Assembly (NCBI GenBank): GCA_028716485.1
Contig: JAQUPS010000011.1
Coordinates: 1 to 52,299 of the forward strand
Reading direction: 5' to 3'
Source: Patescibacteria group bacterium
Lineage (GTDB): Bacteria; Patescibacteriota; Patescibacteriia; Patescibacteriales; WJLG01
Length of the DNA stretch: 52,299 nucleotides
Shown: piece after piece, positions 24,052-30,291 of the stretch
Numbering within the stretch: position 1 is the stretch's first letter
How the letters are laid out: the number at the start of each line of letters is the position of its first letter
Translations under genes and position numbers: made by a program
The notes under the pieces: model-generated
What the model was told of the DNA's origin: nothing
Database searches by the model: none
Seen by the model: the letters and a program-made list of their open reading frames with translations, nothing else

Positions 24052-24128
24052 ACTAATTTAAAAACTCGGCGAAAGGCCGAGTTTTTAAATTAGTAGACTA
24101 CTGTATTGAGAATTTACACCCTATAATA
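24052..24128. repeat. Third terminator hairpin and truncated leader
   Basis: The 19-bp hairpin (24052-24094) is followed by GTAGACTACTGTATTGAGAA and then breaks off after CCCTATAAT, where unrelated sequence leading to the radical SAM operon starts. It is the right boundary of the array. Confidence 0.8.
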
Positions 24129-24183
24129 GCCAATATAAAGCTATTTTATACGGCTCGTCATAGTTTTTCCAATCCTTAAGTCG

Positions 24184-24212
24184 TTGATATAATAAAAATT
24201 TTGTTTTATAAT
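24184..24212 (+). promoter_or_regulatory. Promoter of the radical SAM pair
   Basis: TTGATA (24184-24189), 17-bp AT-rich spacer, TATAAT (24207-24212), 45 bp before the first start codon. Confidence 0.7.
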
Positions 24213-24256
24213 GAAAAGTTCTTTACAATTTAAAACCTTAACACTGGGAGGCATAT

Positions 24257-25168
24257 ATGTATGCAATTTGGAATTTAACCAATGTTTGTCCGTGGAATTG
24301 TTCTTTTTGTTGTATGTCGGCAGTTGGAAGCAAAAACATAACTCACCAAACCAAATTATTGAATTTTGATGAAAAAATGGATGTTTTAAGAATTTTAGCT
24401 TCCAATAATGTAAAAATTGATTTTTCAGGAGGAGATCCTCTTTTTTATTCTGATGATTTTTCTATTGTCGAGGAGGCGACAAAGCTTTTGCCAAAGGAAA
24501 TGATTGACGTTAGCATGACCGGCGTTGATTTTACTCAGAGGAAGCTCTCACTCGTTAAAAAAGTTGGTAAGGTTGAGGTGAGTATTGATAATCCGCCGGG
24601 CACGCTAAACAAATTTCGACCAGCAGGATTCAATATTTCTGCAATAGCAGTTCTTGAAAAAATGGCCAAAGAGGGAATTTTTTGCTCAGGAGTAACAACC
24701 CTTTATCCGGAAACAGTGAAGAAAGAAAATTTGTTGGCGGTTTATGAGTTGCTGTGCGAAAAAAAGGTTCCCAAGTGGAACATTCTGCGTTATTATCTTG
24801 TTGGCAGAGGTTCTAATTTATCGGAATTGGAGCTTTCGGAAGAAGAACTTTTAAGAACGATGGATTTTCTGGATTCCTTTAAAGGTTTTACTGAGATAGC
24901 TTTCCAGCACTCACTCAGGATTTTGAGAGGCCAATATCGGTGTCATGCGGCGAATAAATCCATTGGCATATTGCCAGACGGAATAGTTATTGCTTGCGGT
25001 TGGGCGTTAGATGGGAATAGCCGTCCGCTACGCGGGTTTAAATTGGGGAAATTGCCCCAGGACGATTTTGGCGGTATCATAGAAAGAGCTAAAAACAAAC
25101 TTGGCTATGGTGAGTGCAAAAATGTTTGTCGAATAATATCTTATTTAAAGGAGAATACGCCAGTATGA
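24257..25168 (+). CDS. Radical SAM protein
   Basis: A 303-residue radical SAM enzyme. The [4Fe-4S] motif CPWNCSFC (CxxxCxxC) is at residues 11-18, followed by a FSGGDP motif near residue 57 that binds the methionine amino group. The C-terminal part has CHAANKSIGILPDGIVIACGW and a final GECKNVC, so an additional cluster of the SPASM/twitch type is possible. The substrate is not evident. GGGAGG precedes the ATG. It overlaps the next gene by ATGA and starts just after the cassette array, which raises the possibility of a role in modifying the cassette products. Confidence 0.85.
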   Translation: MYAIWNLTNVCPWNCSFCCMSAVGSKNITHQTKLLNFDEKMDVLRILASNNVKIDFSGGDPLFYSDDFSIVEEATKLLPKEMIDVSMTGVDFTQRKLSLVKKVGKVEVSIDNPPGTLNKFRPAGFNISAIAVLEKMAKEGIFCSGVTTLYPETVKKENLLAVYELLCEKKVPKWNILRYYLVGRGSNLSELELSEEELLRTMDFLDSFKGFTEIAFQHSLRILRGQYRCHAANKSIGILPDGIVIACGWALDGNSRPLRGFKLGKLPQDDFGGIIERAKNKLGYGECKNVCRIISYLKENTPV

Positions 25169-25950
25169 TAATAAAAGAAGTGCAATGCAAAAGTATTTTG
25201 ACTAAAAGTAATTTACCGGAAGTTGAATACTGCATAAATCCTTATATCGGGTGCACGCATAATTGTGTTTATTGTTACGCGTCTTTCATGAAGCGTTTTA
25301 CTGGTCACACCGATGAGGACTGGGGTGATTTTCTTGACGTGAGAGTTAATTCTGTTGAAGTTCTTAAAAAGCAGATTACTTCAAAAAAGAAGAGGGGAGA
25401 CATTTTGATTGGGAGCGTAACTGATTCATATCAACCAATCGAAAATAAATATCGCCTCACTCGTCAAATACTTGAGGTTTTGGGTGGAAAAGGATTTCCC
25501 GTTTCAGTTTTGACTAAGTCGGATTTGGTAGTTAGAGACATTGATGTTCTTAAAAAAATTGAGGATTGCGAGGTTGGTTTAACCATTACATCTCTCGGCG
25601 AGGGTATTTCAAGGATTTTTGAGCCAGGAGCGTCCATCCCCTTAAAGAGGGTTAACGCTCTAAGGGTTTTGAAAGAAAACGGAATACGAACCTATGCGTT
25701 CATTGGCCCTATGCTTCCCGGGATAACACAGATAGAAGAAATTGTTAAAGCCTTGGAAGGTAAAGTTGATTTTGTAATGTTTGAGACGTTAAATCTTAAC
25801 AAAGTTAATCGGGAAAGGACATTGAAAGCTTTTCTAAAGGCTGGCGTTGCCTTTTCACCAAACTCAATTAATTGGGGAGAGGTGGAGAAAAAAGCAAGAA
25901 GAATTTGCGGTGAATATGGGATTCCTGTCAAAGGTTTTTACAAACACTAA
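25165..25950 (+). CDS. SPL-type radical SAM protein
   Basis: A 261-residue protein with YCINPYIGCTHNCVYCYASFMKR near residue 26, the cluster motif of the SplB/Rv2578c-type group (COG1533-like), then GSVTDSYQPIE, VLTKSDLVVRD and the late AFIGPMLPG strand of the TIM-like barrel. The ATG at 25165 overlaps the previous stop (ATGA) and has AAAGGAGA upstream, so translation is coupled; a more distal in-frame ATG at 25114 is rejected. Members of this group include spore photoproduct lyase-like repair enzymes but many are uncharacterised. The specific reaction here is unknown. Confidence 0.85.
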   Translation: MIIKEVQCKSILTKSNLPEVEYCINPYIGCTHNCVYCYASFMKRFTGHTDEDWGDFLDVRVNSVEVLKKQITSKKKRGDILIGSVTDSYQPIENKYRLTRQILEVLGGKGFPVSVLTKSDLVVRDIDVLKKIEDCEVGLTITSLGEGISRIFEPGASIPLKRVNALRVLKENGIRTYAFIGPMLPGITQIEEIVKALEGKVDFVMFETLNLNKVNRERTLKAFLKAGVAFSPNSINWGEVEKKARRICGEYGIPVKGFYKH

Positions 25951-25955
25951 TATTA

Positions 25956-25996
25956 CTGTCATCGTCCATTTTGGGTGGTGACAGTTTTTCTTTTTT
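25956..25996 (+). terminator. Terminator of the radical SAM operon
   Basis: CTGTCA..GTCCA-TTTT-GGGTGG..TGACAG followed by TTTTTCTTTTTT. Confidence 0.88.
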
Positions 25997-26017
25997 CAGA
26001 TATAATATTTATAAAAT

Positions 26018-26473
26018 ATGAAAAACTTAAAGAAATTTTTAGTAAAAGCTAAAAAAAATACTTATGCCTCAAATGGTGAATTTGGCGAAAAAAGACTTGC
26101 CGATGGGGCTAAAGAGCTAACCTTTAAAAGGGGAAATTTTTTTTATCGTGATCGATATTATGGCTCAAATAAATTTATTGGGCAGGAAGTAGTTTTTTAT
26201 GACAAAAAATCTATTTGGGCAATGAATTACTCAGGTAGATGCTTTAAAAGCGATATTTCAGTAAAAGAAATTTATGTATTTTTAAAAAAATGCTTAAAAA
26301 AAGTTAGTGTTAAAAATATTTTTAGAGGGCCGGAGAATTATAAATTAGGCGATTTTAAATATAAAAATAAAAGTAGCGGTAATGTTGATGATTTTTTTGG
26401 AGAAGAAATTATTTATTTTAAAAATAAAAAAGTTTACGAACTTAAATATCACGGCGGCCTTGTTGTAAGGTAA
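26018..26473 (+). CDS. DUF5680-like protein
   Basis: A 151-residue soluble protein starting MKNLKKFLVKAKKNTYAS. The order LKKFLVKAKKNTYA, then a GAKELTF strand, FFYRDRYYGSNKFIGQEVVFY and WAMNYSG matches the DUF5680 pattern as I recall it; the second half (Lys-rich, ending YELKYHGGLVV) repeats the strand-turn layout. No membrane segment. It is strongly AT-rich. Function is unknown; it has its own terminator on both sides, so it is monocistronic. Confidence 0.7.
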   Translation: MKNLKKFLVKAKKNTYASNGEFGEKRLADGAKELTFKRGNFFYRDRYYGSNKFIGQEVVFYDKKSIWAMNYSGRCFKSDISVKEIYVFLKKCLKKVSVKNIFRGPENYKLGDFKYKNKSSGNVDDFFGEEIIYFKNKKVYELKYHGGLVVR

Positions 26474-26496
26474 AATTTTTTTGAAATGATAAAAAT

Positions 26497-26527
26497 AAAA
26501 ATGACTGATATTATCAGTCATTTTTAT
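26497..26527. terminator. Terminator between DUF5680 gene and tRNA-Glu
   Basis: AAAATGACTGATA-T-TATCAGTCATTTT, an exact palindrome ending in TTTTTATA; works in either direction. Confidence 0.8.
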
Positions 26528-26532
26528 ATACG

Positions 26533-26604
26533 TAGTCCCTAGGGGAGTCGAACCCCTCTTACCAGGATGAAAACCTGGTGTCCTAACCGATAGACGAAGG
26601 GACC
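26533..26604 (-). tRNA. tRNA-Glu (anticodon UUC)
   Basis: Acceptor GGTCCCT/AGGGACT, anticodon arm CCAGG-TTTTCAT-CCTGG, and T arm AGGGGTTCGACTCCCCT. CCA is not encoded. The last 22 bases of the GIY-YIG gene overlap its 5' end, and its first 22 bases are duplicated at 26898-26919. Confidence 0.96.
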
Positions 26605-26843
26605 ATGGTGCTAATTAAAATTTCAATCATCTTTCTGCTTTTCCAACTTTTTATTTTATATTCTTTTTTTTGGGCCTCTGCGCGAGTCTCGTGATATTCT
26701 TGAAAAACTAATTCTACGGGCAACTTATCTTTAGTGCTTTTAACTTTGCCAAAGCGATGCATTTTTAACCTTTCCTTAATGTCTTCGGTGCTTCCGATGT
26801 AATAAGTTCCTTTGGCTGTTTTAAGTATATAAGTATAAGCCAT
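26583..26843 (-). CDS. GIY-YIG single-domain endonuclease
   Basis: An 86-residue protein with the GIY-YIG nuclease core: TYILKTAKGTYYIGSTEDIKERLKMH contains the Y-Y-I-G strand pair, the catalytic arginine (KERLKMH) and a later conserved glutamate (EYKIKSWKSRKM). It belongs to the small UPF0213/COG2827-like group. Its last codons and stop lie inside the tRNA-Glu gene, and the 24 bp there are repeated upstream of its start, so the gene looks inserted into the tRNA with target duplication. No SD. Confidence 0.9.
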   Translation of the reverse strand: MAYTYILKTAKGTYYIGSTEDIKERLKMHRFGKVKSTKDKLPVELVFQEYHETRAEAQKKEYKIKSWKSRKMIEILISTMVPSSIG

Positions 26844-26860
26844 TTTTATAAAAGGTGTCT

Positions 26861-26896
26861 CCCGACGTAAAGTCGGGATGCCGACCTTGCGTCGGC
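26861..26896. repeat. Twin hairpins beside the duplicated tRNA end
   Basis: CCCGAC-GTAAA-GTCGGG is followed by GCCGAC-CTTGC-GTCGGC: two hairpins of nearly the same stem, between the GIY-YIG start and the partial tRNA copy. Confidence 0.75.
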
Positions 26897-26897
26897 A

Positions 26898-26921
26898 CTA
26901 ACCGATAGACGAAGGGACCAT
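26898..26921 (-). pseudogene. Duplicated 5' end of tRNA-Glu
   Basis: These 24 bp are identical to 26583-26606, covering the acceptor 5' strand, D arm start and two flanking bases of tRNA-Glu. The rest of the tRNA is absent. Confidence 0.9.
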
Positions 26922-27062
26922 AAATCAATTAAAAATTAAGAATTAAGAATTACGAATTGATTTTGATCAATTCGGTAAAATAAAATTCAGCGCGAAGCTG
27001 GATTTTTTTCGTAAACTATGATAATAATATAAACTATAAATTAAGATAAGTCAAGCAAGCTC

Positions 27063-27106
27063 TTGATATTCGCGAAATTCGCATCATTCGCGAGATTAGC
27101 ATTATA
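27063..27106. repeat. TTCGCGAATGATGCGAA dispersed repeat, copy 1
   Basis: The reverse complement of this stretch matches 47927-47969 almost base for base (ATAATGCTAATNTCGCGAAT then GATGCGAATNNCGCGAATATC). It lies directly before the tsaD start codon. Confidence 0.8.
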
Positions 27107-27108
27107 TT

Positions 27109-28167
27109 ATGATAGTTTTAGGCATAGAAACTTCTTGCGACGAAACGGCTGCCAGCGTTATAGAGGGCAAGGGCGATAGCGTTAGAATTTTGTCTAATGT
27201 TGTTTCTTCGCAGATAGAGATACATAAAAAATATCACGGCGTGGTGCCGGAAATCGCCGCTCGGGAGCATATTTTGAATATCTTGCCGGTGATAAATGAG
27301 ACGATAGAAAAGTCGGGAATATATTCTCCCCGTATTGCGCGGCGCGAGCCACCCCTCCCAAGGAGGGGACTTAAAAAAATTGATGCAATTGCGGTGACCA
27401 CCGGGCCGGGATTGATCACGTCTTTGATTGTCGGCGTAGAAACCGCTAAGACATTGGCTTGTGTTTGGCAGTTGCCAGTAGTGGCGGTTAATCACATTGA
27501 AGGACATGTTTATGCTAATTTCATCGGCAAGGAAAAGATAAAATTTCCGGCTCTGATTTTGACGGTTTCCGGCGGGCATACCATGCTGATATTAATGAAG
27601 GGCCACGGAAAATTTCAGACCATCGGCGAAACGCGCGACGACGCGGCCGGCGAAGCTTTTGACAAGGCGGCCAAACTTTTGGGTTTGGGTTATCCGGGCG
27701 GGCCGGCAGTTTCAAAAATGGCCGCAGAATTCAAGGGAACTGGCGAAATTATTCTGCCGCGGCCGATGTTAAATGATCCCAATTTTGATTTTTCTTTTTC
27801 CGGCTTGAAAACCGCCCTGCTTTATAAAATTCAGAAAGATAAAGATTGGCGTAAGAGGGTTCCGGAATATTGCCGCGAATTCGAGCGCGCCGTGGTCGAA
27901 ACCTTGGTGGGCAAGGCGATTAAGGCGGCGCGAAAATATAATGTCAAAACAATGATGCTTTCCGGCGGCGTTTCCGCCAATCTGGTTTTGCGCGAAGAAT
28001 TTCAGAACGCGGTGGCGAAGATCGGCGTGGCTTGCCATATTCCGCCCCTGGAATATACTACCGATAACGCGGCGATGATTGCCGCGGCCGGATATTTCCG
28101 GGCGCGGAAAAAAACTTTCACGCCCTGGCAGAAATTAAAGGCGGATTCGAATTTAGAATTCAAATAA
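27109..28167 (+). CDS. tsaD: tRNA N6-threonylcarbamoyladenosine transferase TsaD
   Basis: Catalytic subunit that makes t6A37 in ANN-decoding tRNAs. ASKHA-fold motifs are MIVLGIETSCDETAASV, PEIAAREH, VTTGPGLITSLIVG, the metal-binding HIEGHVYANF, VSGGHTML, GEAFDKAAKLLGLGYPGGP and LSGGVSANLVLREEF. The 352 aa length includes an extra ~15 residues (about 72-87, SPRIARREPPLPRRG) between SGI and KKIDAIAV that other TsaD proteins lack; this is coded by a palindromic repeat. No SD; the ATG follows the dispersed repeat. Confidence 0.96.
   Translation: MIVLGIETSCDETAASVIEGKGDSVRILSNVVSSQIEIHKKYHGVVPEIAAREHILNILPVINETIEKSGIYSPRIARREPPLPRRGLKKIDAIAVTTGPGLITSLIVGVETAKTLACVWQLPVVAVNHIEGHVYANFIGKEKIKFPALILTVSGGHTMLILMKGHGKFQTIGETRDDAAGEAFDKAAKLLGLGYPGGPAVSKMAAEFKGTGEIILPRPMLNDPNFDFSFSGLKTALLYKIQKDKDWRKRVPEYCREFERAVVETLVGKAIKAARKYNVKTMMLSGGVSANLVLREEFQNAVAKIGVACHIPPLEYTTDNAAMIAAAGYFRARKKTFTPWQKLKADSNLEFK
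27322..27371. repeat. CCCCTCC/GGAGGGG element inside tsaD
   Basis: CTCCCCGTATTGCGCGGCGC then GAGCCACCCCTCCCAAGGAG and GGGA copies the intergenic element at 28197-28247 and the inverse of 4722-4772. It keeps the reading frame and adds about 15 codons to tsaD. Confidence 0.75.
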
Positions 28168-28196
28168 GCGCGAAAGCGCGATTATAATTTTATCGG

Positions 28197-28247
28197 TAAC
28201 CCACCCCGCCTCGCCGGGCTCGGCACCCCTCCCGCGGAGGGGAATTT
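28197..28247. repeat. CCCCTCC/GGAGGGG palindromic element, copy 3
   Basis: ACCCACCCCGCCTCGCCGGG, CTCGGCACCCCTCCCGCGGA, GGGGAATTT: the intergenic form of the element, 30 bp after tsaD. Confidence 0.8.
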
Positions 28248-28264
28248 AAATAAGGAGGAAAAAT

Positions 28265-28486
28265 ATGAGAACCAATTCGCCGTTCAACATTGATAATCCT
28301 TTTCCGAATCCGGAACAAGTGCGGCCGATTGAGCCGAAAGCGAAAATTCCGCCGCTTAACTGTAAAAAAGAAGAACCGGAAAAGAAAAAAAATAAAAAAA
28401 GGGAAAAGCCGGATTTGCCGACTGTCAAACTGCCGCCGCCTAATCCTTTCGGCGAAAAAGGGAGAGATATTGATCTCCTCGCTTGA
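28265..28486 (+). CDS. Small proline- and lysine-rich protein
   Basis: A 73-residue protein, MRTNSPFNIDNPFPNPEQVRP..., low in hydrophobic residues, with PNP, PPL and PPPNPFGEKG segments and a run of Lys/Glu (about 38-52). It looks intrinsically disordered. The SD AAGGAGG at 28252-28258 is perfect and well spaced, and a terminator follows, so I take it as a gene. No family recognised. It is followed by another small SD-led protein with a similar PP-rich start. Confidence 0.65.
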   Translation: MRTNSPFNIDNPFPNPEQVRPIEPKAKIPPLNCKKEEPEKKKNKKREKPDLPTVKLPPPNPFGEKGRDIDLLA

Positions 28487-28488
28487 AT

Positions 28489-28519
28489 TAAGGGCTGTAT
28501 TAATTGCAGCTCTTTTTTA
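28489..28519 (+). terminator. Terminator of the proline-rich gene
   Basis: AGGGCTG..GCAGCTCT stem followed by T6. Confidence 0.75.
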
Positions 28520-28531
28520 ATGATTCGTCGC

Positions 28532-28560
28532 TTGACACAATTTTAATTTTGTATTAAGGT
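28532..28560 (+). promoter_or_regulatory. Possible promoter of the 28705 gene
   Basis: TTGACA (28532-28537), 17 bp, TAAGGT. The -10 is poor. A TTTCCC-TTTC-GGGAAA hairpin (28570-28585) follows in the leader, and TATAAT at 28686-28691 offers an alternative, short-leader start. Confidence 0.4.
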
Positions 28561-28704
28561 CGTAGTATAAATTTCCCTTTCGGGAAACAAGTTCGGAGCT
28601 CGTTCATTAAATTTTGCCGCATTTTTTCGCTAATCTCTCGCGCCCCAATATCCTAATTTTCCTTGCTTAAACCTTGTTTTTTTCCTATAATTTAAGGAGC
28701 CTAT

Positions 28705-28962
28705 ATGAATACCGCTGTCGCGATAAGACCGCCGCTTAGGCCGCCCAATTTTTTAAGAATTATGCAAAGAAAAAAACCGACTCTGCAATCATCGAGGTTG
28801 ACCGAAAAATTCCAGCCAAAAGGTCCGGATCTGATGGGAGAACCGCCAAGCTGCATGCATTTGGAAATTTTTAAGTCCGAAAGCAGCCCAAAAGGGATGC
28901 AGAAAAGAGTAAACAGAATTTTTAAAAACGCGCTGGCGGCAAAAAAGAAATCAGGCCGATAA
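28705..28962 (+). CDS. Small basic protein of unknown function
   Basis: An 85-residue basic protein, MNTAVAIRPPLRPPNFLRIMQRKKP..., with an RPP-rich start and a helical Lys/Arg-rich end (MQKRVNRIFKNALAAKKK). AAGGAG lies 7 nt before the ATG, and a terminator follows. No family recognised. The basic C-terminus could bind nucleic acid; that is a guess from composition. Confidence 0.6.
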   Translation: MNTAVAIRPPLRPPNFLRIMQRKKPTLQSSRLTEKFQPKGPDLMGEPPSCMHLEIFKSESSPKGMQKRVNRIFKNALAAKKKSGR

Positions 28963-28972
28963 TTTATAATTG

Positions 28973-29002
28973 GGCAGCTTATTTAGAAGCTGCCTATTTT
29001 AA
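28973..29002 (+). terminator. Terminator after the small basic protein
   Basis: GGCAGCTT-ATTTAG-AAGCTGCC followed by TATTTTAAT; it lies only 13 bp before the next ATG and could act as an attenuator for it. Confidence 0.65.
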
Positions 29003-29006
29003 TAAT

Positions 29007-30230
29007 ATGAAAAATTTCGGAGAAAATATCTTTAACGCCGGCGCGGAAGTAAGGCCGGAAAAAGAAATGTCGGCCAAGGAGGTTTATGAATTGGCTTCGG
29101 CGAAAAAAATCGAATATGAAAAAGAAATCGCCGCTGACATGGAAAACATGGAAACCAGAAATCTGCTGGATAAATTGGTCGCCAGTTTCCCTTCGAATTT
29201 AAAAGATACGATGATGGATGATGCCAAGCGCTGGTTCGGGTATCAAGAAAAAGGAAAATTAGGCAAGGCGGATATCAACCGCGAAGTGGAAATCCAAGCC
29301 AAACGGGTGCGGGAAAGCTATATCGACGGTTTCGGCATGCTTAATGGCGAGTATGGGAAAATGGTAATCATGAACGAGATCGACCGTCTGCTTGATAATG
29401 AAAAAAAGAGCGCGGAAAATTTAAAGCGCATCGCGATGGTCAATATGGATCTTAACGGACTCAAGGCCGTCAATGATTTGAATGACCATAGCGTCGGTAA
29501 TGAATATTTGAATCTGGCAGTGGATGTTTTGAACAGCCGCGAGCTGACTGTTTGGGCGGATACCCGCCGCTTAAAAATTATTCCGATTCATGACAGCGGC
29601 GATGAATTCAGTTTGATAGTTGTCGGGGAGGAGTTGGTTAAGGATGGCGATTTGGAGGAGCTGGCCGCGATGGTGGAAAAAGAAGTTTACGGAAAAAGAG
29701 AAGCGGCTCAGCTGGTTGATTTGAATGACGATAAAGTTTTATATAAGCTTTACGAAATAGAAGCGAAATCGGCCGGCGAGCCGGCAGAAAAGCCGAGTGC
29801 CGGACTTTTTACCCGCCTGCGCGCGGAAATTCCCGAGGGATTCGAGTTTCGCGCGGCGATTTCTTCCGGCGCCATTAATCTTTACCATGCCCTGGATATG
29901 GACAAAACCGGCAAAAACTCCGTAAAGAAGTCCGATGGTTATGAAAAAGTTTTGGCTAAAATGATGGGCTCGTTAAAAACCGTGTCGGACGAGAAAATGG
30001 GCGAGAAGAAAAATGCCGGCAAGGAAAAGTTATCGATAGACCCTGATCCGCGCAAGAAAATGCTGGCTCGTATTTACAATATCCGCGAAGCCGGCGCGAT
30101 GAAAATGAAGCAGAAAAAAGAAGCGGCGGAAAAAGCCTTGTCGGCCGAGGAGGAGAAAAAGCAAACCGCCCTAAAAATGCGGAAGGCTGGCATGTCTGCC
30201 GAAGAAATCATAAAATTTTTACTCGGATAA
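29007..30230 (+). CDS. GGDEF-like protein with SGDEF signature
   Basis: A 407-residue cytoplasmic protein. Residues about 140-230 carry the diguanylate cyclase core: MVNMDLNGLKAVNDLNDHSVGNEYLNLAVDVL (metal-binding D-x-N and substrate N-D-x-x-x-H), then IPIHDSGDEFSLIV, where the first Gly of GGDEF is Ser. A long insertion (about 235-275) splits the domain before FRAAISSGAI. The N-terminus (1-120) is helical without a known sensor, and the C-terminus is a charged coiled coil ending AGMSAEEIIKFLLG. Some SGDEF variants are active cyclases, so c-di-GMP synthesis is possible but unproven. Confidence 0.75.
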   Translation: MKNFGENIFNAGAEVRPEKEMSAKEVYELASAKKIEYEKEIAADMENMETRNLLDKLVASFPSNLKDTMMDDAKRWFGYQEKGKLGKADINREVEIQAKRVRESYIDGFGMLNGEYGKMVIMNEIDRLLDNEKKSAENLKRIAMVNMDLNGLKAVNDLNDHSVGNEYLNLAVDVLNSRELTVWADTRRLKIIPIHDSGDEFSLIVVGEELVKDGDLEELAAMVEKEVYGKREAAQLVDLNDDKVLYKLYEIEAKSAGEPAEKPSAGLFTRLRAEIPEGFEFRAAISSGAINLYHALDMDKTGKNSVKKSDGYEKVLAKMMGSLKTVSDEKMGEKKNAGKEKLSIDPDPRKKMLARIYNIREAGAMKMKQKKEAAEKALSAEEEKKQTALKMRKAGMSAEEIIKFLLG

Positions 30231-30242
30231 TAATATTTGAAA

Positions 30243-30282
30243 TAAAAAACCCGCTTCGTTATCGGCGAGGCGGATTTTTTAA
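30243..30282. terminator. Bidirectional terminator, GGDEF gene / ppsA
   Basis: CCGCTTCG pairs with CGAGGCGG with one wobble; T6 on both sides. Confidence 0.8.
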
Positions 30283-30291
30283 TTGTGAGAT

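Noticed and set aside
18089-24128. CRISPR array
   Set aside because: The repeats are long, few and unevenly spaced, and contain promoters and genes; no short regular repeats, spacers or cas genes are present.
26976-27010. Terminator-like hairpin CAGC-GCGAA-GCTG with T7 before tsaD
   Set aside because: Short 4-bp stem and no plus-strand gene upstream to terminate; more likely a remnant of the tRNA-region rearrangement.
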